Part shown: in pieces, positions 46,101 through 56,471 of the stretch
How positions within the stretch are numbered: position 1 is the first letter of the stretch
Layout of the letters: the number at the start of each line of letters is the position of its first letter
DNA from: Pyxicephalus adspersus
Lineage: Eukaryota > Chordata > Amphibia > Anura > Pyxicephalidae
Direction of reading: 5' to 3'
DNA length: 64,000 nucleotides
Assembly: GCF_032062135.1 (NCBI RefSeq)
Contig: NC_092862.1
Span: forward strand, 60,322,095 to 60,386,094
The notes under the pieces: generated by a model
The model's input: the letters and a program-made list of their open reading frames with translations, nothing else
Told to the model about the DNA's origin: nothing
Databases searched by the model: none
Made by a program: the position numbers and the translations under genes

Positions 46101-48880
46101 CTCACAAAGCTTTGTCTGTGGCTTTTAACATACTACATCCTTATCCAGATGTGTGTTTGTTCATTTGGTTGGCGAGGGTATTATGCTGTAAACTGCCAGT
46201 CTGATATATTTTAGTTTTATTCCAGCAGCTATTTCGGAGCATGGTTGTATATAATAATACCTGAAGACTTGGAAAATGTTATGCTGATAATACCTAAAAA
46301 TCCGATCAGGTACTGCTAATCCTTAATATAAACTTATTTATAAACTTGTCATCTACATATCTCTAGCTGAATATTAGTTTAAAACGTCTTGAAGAAAATC
46401 CATCATAAAAATAAAAACATATAATAATTTACCAGTAAGGATTTCCCTCTCTGAAAAATGCTAGTTTCCTTTTTTTACCTACTTGCAGCACATTATAATT
46501 CCCCTCAAGGTGACTCAGGGTTCCCCATGTTTTTCACAATCCCAGCAACACCCGATTTCTCACTGTAGTAGAAAATGTTTGTGCAATTAGACATTATATG
46601 TCAATTTTCCTTCCAGGAAAAGCTGTGAACAGAAAAGAAATAGAATCATTTGAAAACAAAATCAAATTAGCCTTGGGCATATTTCTATCTTAATGGGATG
46701 AAGATCTCACTATCAGCTCACATTTTGTTACAAAGGAGATAGTCTTAACACATAACATGTGCAGATACCAATGAGCTGTGCCATGCTGCCCTCTGGTGGT
46801 CAATCACACAATTATTTTTTCAGTAGCATTTTTGAAAAATTTAGGGTCATCTGTAAATGTTTAAATTCATTTTTGTAAACTCTTTTTTCATTTTTTACAT
46901 TTGGGGTGTTCAATAAAAAAAAAAACACTTCCTACCAAAAACGCTATTTAATATTTTCTGTAACAAGCACTGAGCACCCATTCATACAGTCTTGTCTGTA
47001 CTAGCCTGTGCTCCATGGTGGGGCCCCCAAGTCTTAAGTATAGGAGCCAGACTAAGAATGATACCCATTGTTTACTGTTCTTCCCTTAGGGGGTCAGACT
47101 CTGGAATAATGAGCGCTAGGGGTAAAAAGAGGGGTAAAAATACAAATTCTTTTGTTGAATTCTTGTTTTTCTGTCACTTTTGTTTAACATTTTTTTAGAT
47201 TTTGTTGTTTTCTTTCAGTAGGGAAAAATTGGAGTACAAATAGCAAACTAAAGAGATCAGTTTAATTTACAAAGCTTTAACATGAACATAAGGATCTTTA
47301 TTGTAGCGATGTTATGTGATAGTCATAGGTCTCAGCTAAAAATAATGGTCACCTTAAGAAAAATAAGGATCCTTAGAGCCAACCCACTGCCTGAACCAGG
47401 ACTGAGGGCTCCTAAAGAAGAACTAAAGTTACAGATTTTTATCAGAAAGGAACAGGCAATGTCTCTTCTGCAAACAAACTTACCTACCTGAACGCTATCT
47501 TCTTCTAATGATTTTCTGCTATGAATCCCAAATAGGAGGACTCCTAGTTTGCCTGTTTGGATTCACTTGCCAATGTTTGAGTGGATATAAATATATTTCA
47601 TAGTTTTAGATTTCCCAGTGCAGTGGCTGTAATTCACCTAGGATGGGCCAATATGGACAGGATCAATAAAATGAACAGGCAATAGTAGTTCATAAAATAT
47701 ACATTTCTAGGATAATAAAATGTGTGTGAATAAGTGGAAAATATTATGGTTAGGTCACATGGTACAAAATATTATGGAGAGTCCAAAAAAGACTTTAATA
47801 ACAAAAATAAAAAAAAATATGTCCTGCTGCCCTCTAGCGATGAGTTAATGGTACTGTGAAAGCTCAGCCCTTTCTGGGAACAGTTTGCTATGACAGTCGG
47901 GGGAGGGCAGTAGAGTGCTGTTCCGGTGTTACGTGAAATAAGGCATCCCCAGAATCCCTTTAGATGTGCATACCCTTAGAGCCATGTGATTCAAGAGAAT
48001 TTTACAGAAAGTAAACCCTGTCCCTACTCTACTGAGAATAAACTCAATGATTTAGGATACAATTTTAACTGTGGGGATTTTTTTTTCAAGAATGTCCCGC
48101 AAGTATTTAAAAAGGATCGATCTGCCATGTGTACAGCAGTTGCCTGATGTTGTTCATTGATCCATGATGATTGGAAACGATCACTATACAAATCAAGGGA
48201 AGAGAGCACAGCGGGGTGCTGCTCACTCATCCTCCCCTCTCCATAGAACAGAATAGCGCTTCTTCATTCACCAGCCACTATCTGGCACTGGAATCATGTA
48301 TGCTGCCTAAACTGCATAGGAAGGCTTTGGGGTCTTCTCACTGGCTGGTAAGCAGCCCCCACTTTTTCCTCCAGCAGAATCTTCACACTCCATCACTTCC
48401 AGGTGTGGCAGATGCTCCCCCGCTTTGTGTTGTGGTATCTTCTTCCAGCCCAGGGTCTGGTAGTGATAAACAGGTGGAATGATCCACAGTGGTGGCGGGG
48501 GGGACCCAGGTATATGCCAATCCCAGATTTGTTGGATGCTGAACATTCTGCTGAAGATTATTAGTCTCATACAGAGCAAAGTGAAGACTTCCTGCTCACT
48601 GGAGAGGAACTTACAAAAATAAAATAGAACAATTACTTACATGTTGGTTCTTCATGGTCAGCATGCTGGGAGATTGGAAGATGCCCCTCCTCTATATGTG
48701 ATAATGCTGCAAGGTACATGGCTAATCTTTACCAGATATGTCACCTGCAGGTTGAGAGGAGAAATGAGGGCCCCATCTGAAGGGATGCCGGGATGCCAGT
48801 CCTATATCGGTGTGGCCTCGCCTCTCAGCTCGTGACTGTGATGTTATGAGGAAAAGTCCCGCTGAGCCATAGAGGACATG
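43140..48880. other. Intergenic DNA upstream of DTNBP1
   Basis: No coding exon is recognised. A T/C-rich segment at 43,545-43,820 ('tgaccacctattgttgacct', 'gtggaccttggcccattacc') looks like decayed retroelement terminal-repeat sequence. A 38.6-kb-type MITE end lies at 45,218-45,238 ('taaagtggaactaaacacaa'). At 48,145-48,260 'gattggaaacgatcactat' and following sequence resemble an interspersed repeat. A-rich runs occur at 44,112-44,136. Any distal DTNBP1 promoter elements would lie toward the right end. Confidence 0.4.
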
Positions 48881-49022
48881 CTGCGGTCCTCCTTCACTTC
48901 TCCTATTTCCCTCACTGCTCCCACTGCCCTCTCTGCTCTCACCGCCCTCTCTGCTCTCACCACCCTCACTGCTCCGTACTCTCCTCCGTATTGCCGAGCG
49001 GGCTTCCGGGTGACACTTCAGG
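48880..49022 (+). promoter_or_regulatory. Putative DTNBP1 5' UTR and proximal promoter
   Basis: This stretch precedes the dysbindin start codon and is more GC-rich than its surroundings. It contains a pyrimidine-rich imperfect repeat ('ccctctctgctctcaccg' type, about 48,925-48,970) and, close to the start codon, an ETS-type motif (CTTCCGG, 49,003-49,009). No TATA box is evident near it. The transcription start cannot be placed from sequence alone. The call rests mainly on its position next to exon 1. Confidence 0.4.
48917..48977. repeat. CT-rich imperfect repeat, about 18-bp period
   Basis: 'ccctctctgctctcaccg' recurs as 'ccctctctgctctcacca' and, more loosely, on either side ('ccctcactgctcc'). 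It lies in the presumed 5' UTR or promoter of DTNBP1. Confidence 0.7.
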
Positions 49023-49078
49023 ATGTTCGAGAACCTGAGGGAGCGTCTACTTACCGTGCAGCAGGACCTCACTATTGG
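49023..49078 (+). CDS. dtnbp1 coding exon 1
   Basis: Starts at ATG (49,023) with A at -3 and encodes [18 protein letters not shown] plus two bases of a Gly codon. The human exon encodes a peptide of the same length with matching LRERLL and VQQD. The donor is GG|GTAATG (GT at 49,079-49,080). Failure to splice would meet an in-frame TAA at 49,080-49,082. The 3' end of this exon is partly duplicated just downstream, at the head of a minisatellite. Confidence 0.93.
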
Positions 49079-52000
49079 GTAATGCCAGGGGGACCTCACT
49101 AGGGGGTAATGCCATGTCCTCATACTATACAGGGGGTAATGCCGTGTCCTCATACTATACAGGGGGTAATGCCATGCCGTGTCCTCATACTATACAGGGG
49201 GTAATGCCGTGTCCTCATACTATACAGGGGGTAATGCCATGTCCTCATACTATACAGGGGGTAATGCCATGTCCTCATACTATACAATCCGGGGGTAATG
49301 CCATCCTAATGCGAAGAATTAATTCAGTTATAGACTCTTTCACCAAAGCCAAAAAAATCACCAACCACCCCAATCACCAAAGCAGCTGAAACGCGTCCCC
49401 TGGTAACCAGTGTGTTTTTCTGGGCACCCCACAACCTGTGCTACCAGTTTTTGGGTTATAGTGTTCAGCAGTGCTCGACTGTCACCTGTATGATAGAAAG
49501 GTTTGAGCAAGGAAGTTTATGGGCAAGATGTCCTGGTCACAAAGGTACATTTTCCATACGCCATGGCAATTAGGGAACGGGTGCTAGGGCAATAGATTAT
49601 ATCTTCCTGGGGGCGAAAAGAGAGTTGAGAACTATTTTATATGGCTGGTGTGAGGAATGGGGGGCAGAACAGCAATACATTTTTGGAAAAAATCACACTT
49701 GTCCAAAACCTTTCATACACAAAATTTTTATGGCTATTCCTACATGCAGTTGTATACCGAATGGCTGATTACGAGTCATGTCGAAGTGATTGATACACTG
49801 GGCTGTGCTTTCAGTTCCCAGATGAAAGGACATTTCAGGATTTCTTTATTAGGTAGTATAATTGCTAGTGATTACATCAGTGCTTTGACAACAAAGGCCT
49901 TATTTAAAAGAAAAAGTAATAACCATGCTCCCTGTGAGCATAGCCTAATAAAAATAAATCCATAGGGCTGCTATCGTTTTTTTTTTGGTTATATTCTTTA
50001 GCGAGTTTTTTTCCTGGGTATTATGTCTTTGAATAAATATGTATGGTGCAGCCATATTTGTTAATTACATATGGAAGGTCTGCTTTGTGCTGGTAGTCAT
50101 ATGCCAGACAGGATCTGTCTGATAGAAAATAATAGGCTACCTTGTGTTCAGTTACCAGTAATGCTCCTGATAGCTGGACATCATGTGACACAATGTTTAG
50201 CAATGTTTAGGCAGCAGTGTTTGTATCCACAGAAAAGAGGGCCAGTTGTATTTTTTTTCCTTACAAAAACTAACTTAGTAATTCTGACATGGCTCCTACT
50301 GATTTATGTCAACTGTGATTTTATTTATCTATTTTATTAGCTACAATGTTCAACTCTCTTTTTTTTTTCTAAATTACAGCTTTAAGAGCTTAGGTGACAA
50401 GTCTAAAGATGTGAAGATTAAGAAGCAGAGCAGGTATAAAGCATATATTTTGTTCAGTTTTGTAAATGCTAAAACCTGCTTGTCTGAGCTTGTTAGTTCC
50501 CGGTTCCCGATTACACATACTTAATATTATTTTTTCCTATTTAAACGTAGGCAAGCTGAACAAGTTTCCAAATTTCCAGCAGGTGTGGATCTCCTCAACA
50601 GGTAATTTGCTACAGTGCCTGCCACTTGAATGCACACTGCTTATAAAGTAATTCATTGGTTCTCCTGCTCACATTGAGGTTTGCATTTAGTAAGATGTGT
50701 GTGTGTGTGGGGACAACAAACAGAAAATACTTCCAAGTCGCAGACAATATGGGCCCTATAAGGTGTATTGCAGTGATCAAGAATAAACAAAAAAGAGAAA
50801 AGATTGAAGCATAACTCCATCATGTTACTAATTTGGGAAAACCATATTTCAGCAGCCTTGCCCTAATAAATAATTTAACCCAATTTTTTCTTTTATCATC
50901 ATAGTGGTTGCAGTATAAAAAAGGGTCACAAATTCTCACTCTCAAATTCTCTATTTTCTTACAATTCTCCTTACAATTGCTGTAAGTCACTTAGCATTTT
51001 CAATATAGGAACATAACCTCCTAATAATGCTCTGTATATGTTTTAGGCTTAGTCTACATGAACTGTTTCCCCAGCGTTTAACCTGAGGCTTTTAAAGCCC
51101 TTGTTTGAAGTCCCCATGCATTCCAATGGGCTAATCTACACCAGGACGTTTCCTTCAGGCACGTTTTTGAGCTTTATTTTAAACGTTGCTTGCAACGTTT
51201 AAAAAATTAAAGCGCTGGTAAATCGCGGGAAATCGTGGGAAAACGCATCCATTGATTTTAATGGGAGCGTTTTCCTGAGTTTATGCATGCTAGAAATTGT
51301 CAATAAAAAAGCTTCCATTGATTTCAATGGAGGCTTTTACAAACGTTTTAACAATAGCCTGTGTCCTGTGTCACTATCCCATGTGTCATGCATGATTAAT
51401 TACATGTACTATGCTGTTAAAAATTAACACCTATGCCTGGCACGTGTGAAGATTGTCTGCCATTGTGTTTGCTTTTGGTGCTTTTCACACCTGCAAATTA
51501 TGTCATTCATTATCACTTGTGTGTATTTATTGTCTTTAATTGTGCTTCACTTTGCACTCTTTTCACTCTATTCTGGGTATACTGTTACATTTGTCACTGT
51601 ACTGTTGCATGATCACATTATCACATGTATGCAGGGATGTATGTACTTCCTGTACTTGCAGAAATCACTTCTACCAAGTGCTAAAACGCTTGTAGAATCG
51701 CGGTAAAAGGCCATAAAACGCGGATAAACGCGGCATAGAAGTTTTTCAGCTTTTTCCAGCATTTCAAAAAAAGTTTTAAAACGTTAGAATAAGTGCATAA
51801 AAACGCTTATAAATGCAGTAGGAACATTTACAAGCCTTTTTACAAAACGTCCATGTAGACTCAGCCTTACTTCAGTCCAGCAAGAGAGCCATACACTCTG
51901 TGCCGGAGATAATTACCTGGGGGAGAGCAGTGTGCTGAAATCAGTCACAATCACTTAGCTTTTCAACAGTGACCCAGTTATTATTAATATATCCAATTTT

Positions 52001-55000
52001 TTGCATGTACAAGTTTGTTCCCAACATGACAGAATTTATGAGTTTTCATTTTCGCTATTCCGTAAATTGATACAAAAAGCATGAACAAATTATTTGTAGA
52101 ATGTAATTATTTTTTGTACATCTCATTTATTTCCGACTGGCTTTTTTTCTTGTGTTTTTTTGGGTCTTTGAAAGCTGCCTATAAACTCCAGTTTTTGCAC
52201 CTATATTGTGTGTGTGTGTGTGTGTGTGTTACGGTTTGGGTATCATTGGCAGACATGTGCAGAACTGCCTTGGTAAAGTTTACTCTCACCTGCTGCAGTA
52301 AATCATGATACCCTTTCACTCCCTGGACAAAAATGGATAGGGCTATAAAATATAATTCAGATATATTCTTGTAAAACTAAAAAAACTTAAAATGCATTAG
52401 ATTGGAACTAAGTACCTAACTTCTTAAGTAAGCATTGTTTGGTAATCATTAATACTATATTCAGACAATTTTCATATGCAGGTAATCAGGTGATAAATAT
52501 AAATTGTAGATAGAAAACAAATTTACAAACATTATTTATACCAGGCAGATGATACCAATAGGCAGATAGCAATAATTATGTACCCCAGCATTGCATTGTT
52601 CCCCAGGTATTTCAAATTACAGTTTCCCCATTCCCCAGCATCACTTCACCCTCTCCTGAAGCAGCCCATCTTCTGCCTCTGCCTTCTGCAGCACCATAAA
52701 ATCAGCTCTCCCAGCATTATTCTACTTCATTTTTACTAAAGTATCACCTCATCTTTCTACACCACATCCCCCAATTCCACAGCATTATGTGAGCAGCAAC
52801 AATCCTATATTAAAAAAAGAAACTTGTAACTGCCCAAAGCCACCTTGTGCACCCTTGTCTATGCCGTTGGCGAACCAGGCTGGCCCTGTTCTGATGACTG
52901 GAGACTCTGAATTTAGGAAAATCCTTCCTTGCTGTGTTGAAGACCAGCCTTGTGATGAACAATTTCCTAGTGATTTTCATGTCTTCAGGTGACATTTCAT
53001 TGAGCTTCAGTCAGTCAATGTTACGGTGGTGACATACAACCTTATCAAACAGGTATCAAAAGTCTCACAGCAAGAGCAGCAGATTGGATCCTGTCCTTGA
53101 GAGAACTTCACATTCCAACCTTATCTGTGTACATTCCAAGCATAGGCATATGGATCTCTTTGCCTACAGTTTCAAAAACAACATGGGCAGTTTATATCCA
53201 GGTACAGGTCCATCAGTAAAATTAGTTGATGCCTTGGTGATTCTGATGTATTTGTACACCATGATCTGTGCCTCAGGGTATTCTCAAAAGTCTCATTGTG
53301 CCAAAATGGCCTTGGCAGATGTGGTAAGACCTGGTAATATTTTATACAGATGTTCCATGGGCTTTACAGGATCAGCAGGATCTTCTGTTCCAAGGACTTG
53401 TTTGTCATCCTGTTTCACAGTGACTGGTTTTAACAACATATGGCCTGGTTTCAGAAGTACAGAAGCCCAGGTTTAAAGGGATAGGGTATCCGAGTCTGAG
53501 ATTGTTAGTAAATGCTCAGTCGGGCGACTCTGTTCTGTGCACCATCGCAGTAATAAACACTTTGTTCTGTCCAGCAATGTCATTTGCAGCAGCCAGCAGA
53601 ACTAAGATAGCCACAGCCTCTGCTTCTCTTTATTTGTACAACCTGATGTATTTTTGGCATCCCCAGCATCCATTGTTGAGCTGTGCACAGCTTAAGGGGA
53701 CTCTAGAGGCTGATTAGCTCCTGACTCGGTCCTGCGCTGCTATTGGCTGCGGACAATTCAAAGCCTCTCTGCTCCCAGTCACCAGTGCCTGTTATAGTGT
53801 CTGCGGGGCTTACCTGTGCTAGAGTGATTTTCAGTGTTTTTCTGTTACAAACCTTTGCCTGTTCCTGACACTCCGTTTGAACTCAGCCTGGACCAACCTT
53901 TGCTTGTGACTCCGACTCTACTTGTGTCCTTCCCTTTGTACCTCGCTGATTTTCTGTGTTTTGATTTTGGCTTGTTTCTGGATTTCCTGATAATTCTGTA
54001 CTGTGTATTTGTGGGCTTCTGGTCAGCTGCTGGCCCATCTCCAGACACCATCCCGTGGGCACCAAGTCCTGTGGGCAACAGAGTGCTGGGAGACGCAACC
54101 AGTCTTCTGAGACTGAGTGGGGGCTGCTATAGGTGAAGACTGCAGCGATAGATTGGGGGACTGGTGTCTGGAGAATACTGCTACTGACCTGGGCCTTACA
54201 GAGATTCTGATAATGCCTAAAACTAGGAAATCTCAAGTTCATCAGACATGGGTAGCATACTTGGTGTCAGTCTCAGAACTTCCTTCCCAGGACTAATTCT
54301 CTTTTTCCTACAGCTGGGTTTGTACCAGATTTTGGCTCTTACTATTAACAGGGTTAGGTTTCTGCCTTTTCTTTTCTGTTCCGGGTAATGTTGGCTCATT
54401 TTGTTACCAATTTTACTACATAGAATCTGAATTTAGTTCTGTCTGTGCTTCAAAATGCTGTTTGACCCATTAGAGATTTTCCTTTCTCTATTCTCTGTTT
54501 TAAACTGGTTTTCCTATCCTAAAAGGAACCTTGTTTGGTTCTGCCTAGAAACAGGGTAGTTGTTTTTTAGATTTTATCAACAGATACACTTTAAAGAAAA
54601 CCCTAACTCAGTTACAAAATCTTTTACATCCAGATTTTATTTTAAAAATAATTTTTAAACTGTGTAAACTCACTGCTTTCATTAAAATATTGGTGATCTC
54701 TTCATAAAAGTTCTTGTTTAGGCTTTCTGTTACGTGGTGACAACATTGTAGTTGTACTCCTATGTTCTCACATGGTCTTGAGTAGAGACAAGTGATTATT
54801 TCAACAGACATTATACCTAACCTGTAAAGAGTAATTGTCCCTCAAGGAAACTGTCTGATATTTTTTTTTATTTTAATCCAAATATGTTTACATATGTGGG
54901 CCAAAAGAAAAGGCATAGATACACATACAAGCACATGTAAAAATGTACAAATGGCTGTGCCCCAATCATTGGGAATGTGCATTTATCACCCTTAGACTCT

Positions 55001-56471
55001 TAGTTTTTACACTATCACTGTCCATGTTTTAAAAGCCCTAATATATTCAGTGTGTGAAGTTTAATATCATGTTATTTAAGCGACATATCTACTGACGCAC
55101 TTTAATAAACCCACTCCTATCTTTGTCATGCCTTGGCAGGTATGAGGACTCCTGGGCTTCCCTTCATAATAGAGCAAGGGAATGTGCTAGAGCTGGAGAG
55201 GTAAGTGTTACTAATTACTACTACTTGTGTATACTTAATATAGAATTTGTATGTAAATAATGATCAGATAACACATATTTGGGTATTGGTGCACGCGTTT
55301 AAATGGAAGGAATACTTCTGGTGCATCATTAAAGGTCAACTCTAAACTTTTGAACCAAAGATATTAGCGCCTCATCTAAGCACAATTTTGAGTATTTGGA
55401 ATTGTTGGCCAGTTGATATGAACATTATTATTAGGGTTTTCTACCCTTTTATGTAAAGTGGAAATTCTGAGTTTAGGTACGCTTTAATGCAATTGTTATT
55501 GTAGTTATGATTATTACCACTAGATGTCGGTGTCCTCTTTCCCAGTGAGTCTGAACAATAGGGCTGTGTACAGGTTTTAGTATTATGCATTGCTTTTTTC
55601 AACAATAACATTGTGCATTTTTTACATGTATCTTTGTGTGTGTGTGTGTGTGTTTTTTTTTTTTTGGTTTTTAGCTTATCATTTCTCTGTTCCTTGACCA
55701 ATATATGGATCCCTAAATTACCAGTTTTGTATAGACATTTCTCTTAACCACACTACTGCAGTGTAATCTACCAAAACTCTCTAATGCCATATTGTGGCAC
55801 TTCTTAAAGTAATAGATGCAAACCCACTGATGTTGATAAGTGATATTAATATATCATATTGTAGAAAATCTACATGTACACATGTTAAATTTTTGTTGTT
55901 GGAAAGGATCTTTAATAATCCATGGATAGGTCCTTAAACGAAGTCGGAAGAATGCTGTACACATGTCGGCTTCTTGCCCGATACTAGCCCTGAGGCCATT
56001 AGGTTTCCGTAATTGCCAAGTCCTACAGGTCTGTCACAGTCCTCTTTGGCCATTTTGCAGACACTGGCGGATAGTGGTAATGTGTGCACAGCTTTGTCTT
56101 TAAGGAAAATCATTTGTGCAGGACAAGGTCACTGAAAATAAAAGTTATATAATAGTTTTTTATTTTATGTAATTACAAAGTTATTAGATAAATTTAAACG
56201 TTTAAGACAGCGAACCATCTAAAACAGTTATTATTTTACAGTATTTATTCAGTTTTTGGGTTGGTAGAATCCATATTTTTGAAAACAGGTCCAGAAGTAT
56301 GTTACAGTATTTCAGACACTGTCATTTTTATTTTTTAGCAGGTAGATAGTGAAGTGGTGATGTTGTCTGCTCATTGGGAAAAAAAGAGAAGCGGTCTGAT
56401 GGAGCTCCAGGAGCAGCTACAACACATTCCTGTATTTTTGGCAGATCTACAGTCTGTAACTGCTAAACTTG
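49023..56471 (+). CDS. Dysbindin (DTNBP1), N-terminal part, exons 1-5
   Basis: Five plus-strand exons join in frame into 118 codons plus one base. The product aligns without gaps to the first 118 residues of human dysbindin as I recall it, including phase at every junction. Dysbindin is a coiled-coil subunit of BLOC-1, the cytosolic complex for biogenesis of lysosome-related organelles (melanosomes, platelet granules), and it also acts in synaptic vesicle traffic. Visible landmarks are the start '[10 protein letters not shown]', a basic stretch ([11 protein letters not shown]), '[13 protein letters not shown]' and the beginning of the coiled coil ('[10 protein letters not shown]', 'MELQEQLQ'). 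The later coiled coil and C-terminal dysbindin domain are not in the window. All donors are GT and acceptors AG. Intron lengths are 1,301, 117, 4,538 and 1,138 bp. Identification is firm; expression is not shown. Confidence 0.95.
49091..49306. repeat. 30-bp minisatellite at the DTNBP1 exon 1 donor
   Basis: Six units of about 30 bp begin 'agggggtaatgcc' and end 'cctcatactatac', starting at 49,101, 49,131, 49,161, 49,196, 49,226 and 49,256. The third has a 5-bp insertion. A degenerate copy follows at 49,290-49,306. Just before the array, 'gggacctcacta' (49,090-49,101) repeats the exon 1 sequence 'ggacctcacta' (49,064-49,074), so the array seems to have grown from the exon-intron boundary. Every unit carries the native donor hexamer GTAATG. 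Confidence 0.95.
49307..50379 (+). other. dtnbp1 intron 1, remainder
   Basis: Intronic. It includes 'gctgaaacgcgtcccctgg' near 49,385, recalling the 'gaaacgcgtc' string at 5.7 kb. Open frames of up to about 100 codons here are not conserved with anything I recognise. The intron ends in a strong polypyrimidine tract and 'aaattacag'. Confidence 0.6.
50380..50433 (+). CDS. dtnbp1 coding exon 2
   Basis: The acceptor is 'tttttctaaattacag' and the donor AG|GTATAA. The 54-nt exon completes Gly, then encodes [17 protein letters not shown] and two bases of Arg. Human has the same length, with K.L.DKS conserved and a basic character. Phase 2 at both ends matches its neighbours. Confidence 0.92.
50434..50550 (+). 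other. dtnbp1 intron 2, only 117 bp
   Basis: A very short intron beginning gtataa and ending 'tttcctatttaaacgtag'. It is AT-rich in its second half, with a candidate branch region around 'ttaatatt'. No repeats were seen. Confidence 0.85.
50551..50601 (+). CDS. dtnbp1 coding exon 3
   Basis: The acceptor is 'taaacgtag' and the donor CAG|GTAATT. The 51-nt exon closes an Arg codon, then encodes [16 protein letters not shown] and two bases of Arg. It aligns to the human segment ending in K.SAG.ELLSR. It is the least conserved of the five exons in its first half. Confidence 0.9.
50694..50709. repeat. Short (TG)n run
   Basis: Seven to eight TG units followed by 'gggg', inside intron 3. Confidence 0.8.
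51046..51866 (+). mobile_element. PIF/Harbinger-like MITE, copy 1 (821 bp)
   Basis: Left end 'ggcttagtctacatgaactg' and right end 'cgtccatgtagactcagcc' are inverted. TTA lies directly outside both ends (51,043-51,045 and 51,867-51,869), a 3-bp duplication typical of PIF/Harbinger insertions. The interior has many 'aaacg' words and a palindrome 'aaacgttgcttgcaacgttt'. About 340 bp in the middle (51,345-51,685) is missing from the shorter copy at 61.5 kb. No transposase. Confidence 0.8.
52207..52229. repeat. (TG)n microsatellite
   Basis: Eleven TG units on the plus strand, in intron 3. Confidence 0.95.
53080..53520 (+). pseudogene. DIRS-like retrotransposon remnant (RNase H end)
   Basis: Broken plus-strand frames contain '[15 protein letters not shown]', recalling the RNase H motif with 'VYIPG..N..AD' of DIRS-type elements, then '[11 protein letters not shown]...LYPG...VDALVILM', recalling the following 'vDLFAt..N......VDAL' block. 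Frames shift at least once and stops are present. Upstream (52,790-53,050) may belong to the same element. The assignment rests on short motif resemblance only. Confidence 0.45.
53700..54230 (+). repeat. LTR-like retroelement segment
   Basis: A T/C-rich stretch rich in 'gcctgttcctgac', 'tttgcttgtgactccgactc', 'ctcgctgattttctgtgttt' and ending 'gacctgggccttacagagat', in the style of vertebrate Gypsy-type terminal repeats and 5' leaders. It contains a 119-codon minus-strand frame with no recognisable product. No matching second LTR was found, so it may be a solo or truncated LTR. Confidence 0.4.
55140..55200 (+). CDS. dtnbp1 coding exon 4
   Basis: The acceptor is 'catgccttggcag' and the donor GAG|GTAAGT, close to consensus. 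The 61-nt exon closes Arg, then encodes [20 protein letters not shown] and ends on a codon boundary. The human counterpart keeps YED.WA.LH.RA..CA.AGE. This is the most diagnostic exon. Confidence 0.96.
55330..55486 (-). mobile_element. Short copy of the 38.6 kb MITE, intron 4
   Basis: Left 'taaaggtcaactctaaac' and right 'gagtttaggtacgcttta' are inverted. Read on the minus strand, the first 50 bases match the left end of the 38.6 kb element ('taaagcgtacctaaactcag', then 'cactttacataaaagggtag'). Only about 157 bp remain, and the promoter-like core is missing. Confidence 0.7.
55635..55665. repeat. (TG)n followed by poly-T
   Basis: About nine TG units, then roughly 13 T residues, within intron 4. 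Confidence 0.9.
56339..56471 (+). CDS. dtnbp1 coding exon 5
   Basis: The acceptor is 'ttattttttag' followed by CAG, a tandem NAGNAG site. Using the first AG gives [17 protein letters not shown], equal in length to the human protein; the second would drop the Gln. The exon continues with [11 protein letters not shown], '[13 protein letters not shown]' and one base of the next codon. The donor is TTG|GTATGT. It encodes the start of the heptad-rich coiled coil used for BLOC-1 assembly. Confidence 0.96.

Larger units (their letters stand above)
50602..55139 (+). other. dtnbp1 intron 3
   Basis: A 4.5-kb intron containing a TTA-flanked MITE (51,046-51,866), a TG microsatellite, a DIRS-like remnant (about 53,080-53,520) and an LTR-like segment (53,700-54,230). 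It starts gtaatt and ends 'cttggcag'. No additional conserved exon was recognised. Confidence 0.85.

Noticed and set aside
48722..49153. 143-codon minus-strand frame over DTNBP1 exon 1
   Set aside because: It is antisense to exon 1, the CT-rich repeat and the minisatellite; its repetitive peptide (HYP and EGGESRE repeats) reflects those repeats.
49075..49389. 104-codon plus-strand frame in the minisatellite
   Set aside because: Its translation is the tandem unit itself (repeated [10 protein letters not shown]) and lies in intron 1.
51046..51866. Considered as a CRISPR-like or regulatory array because of repeated 'aaacg' words
   Set aside because: The words are irregularly spaced and the segment has transposon ends with TTA duplications; a eukaryotic MITE explains it.
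53883..54242. 119-codon minus-strand frame
   Set aside because: Antisense to the LTR-like segment; product is unstructured and unrecognised.
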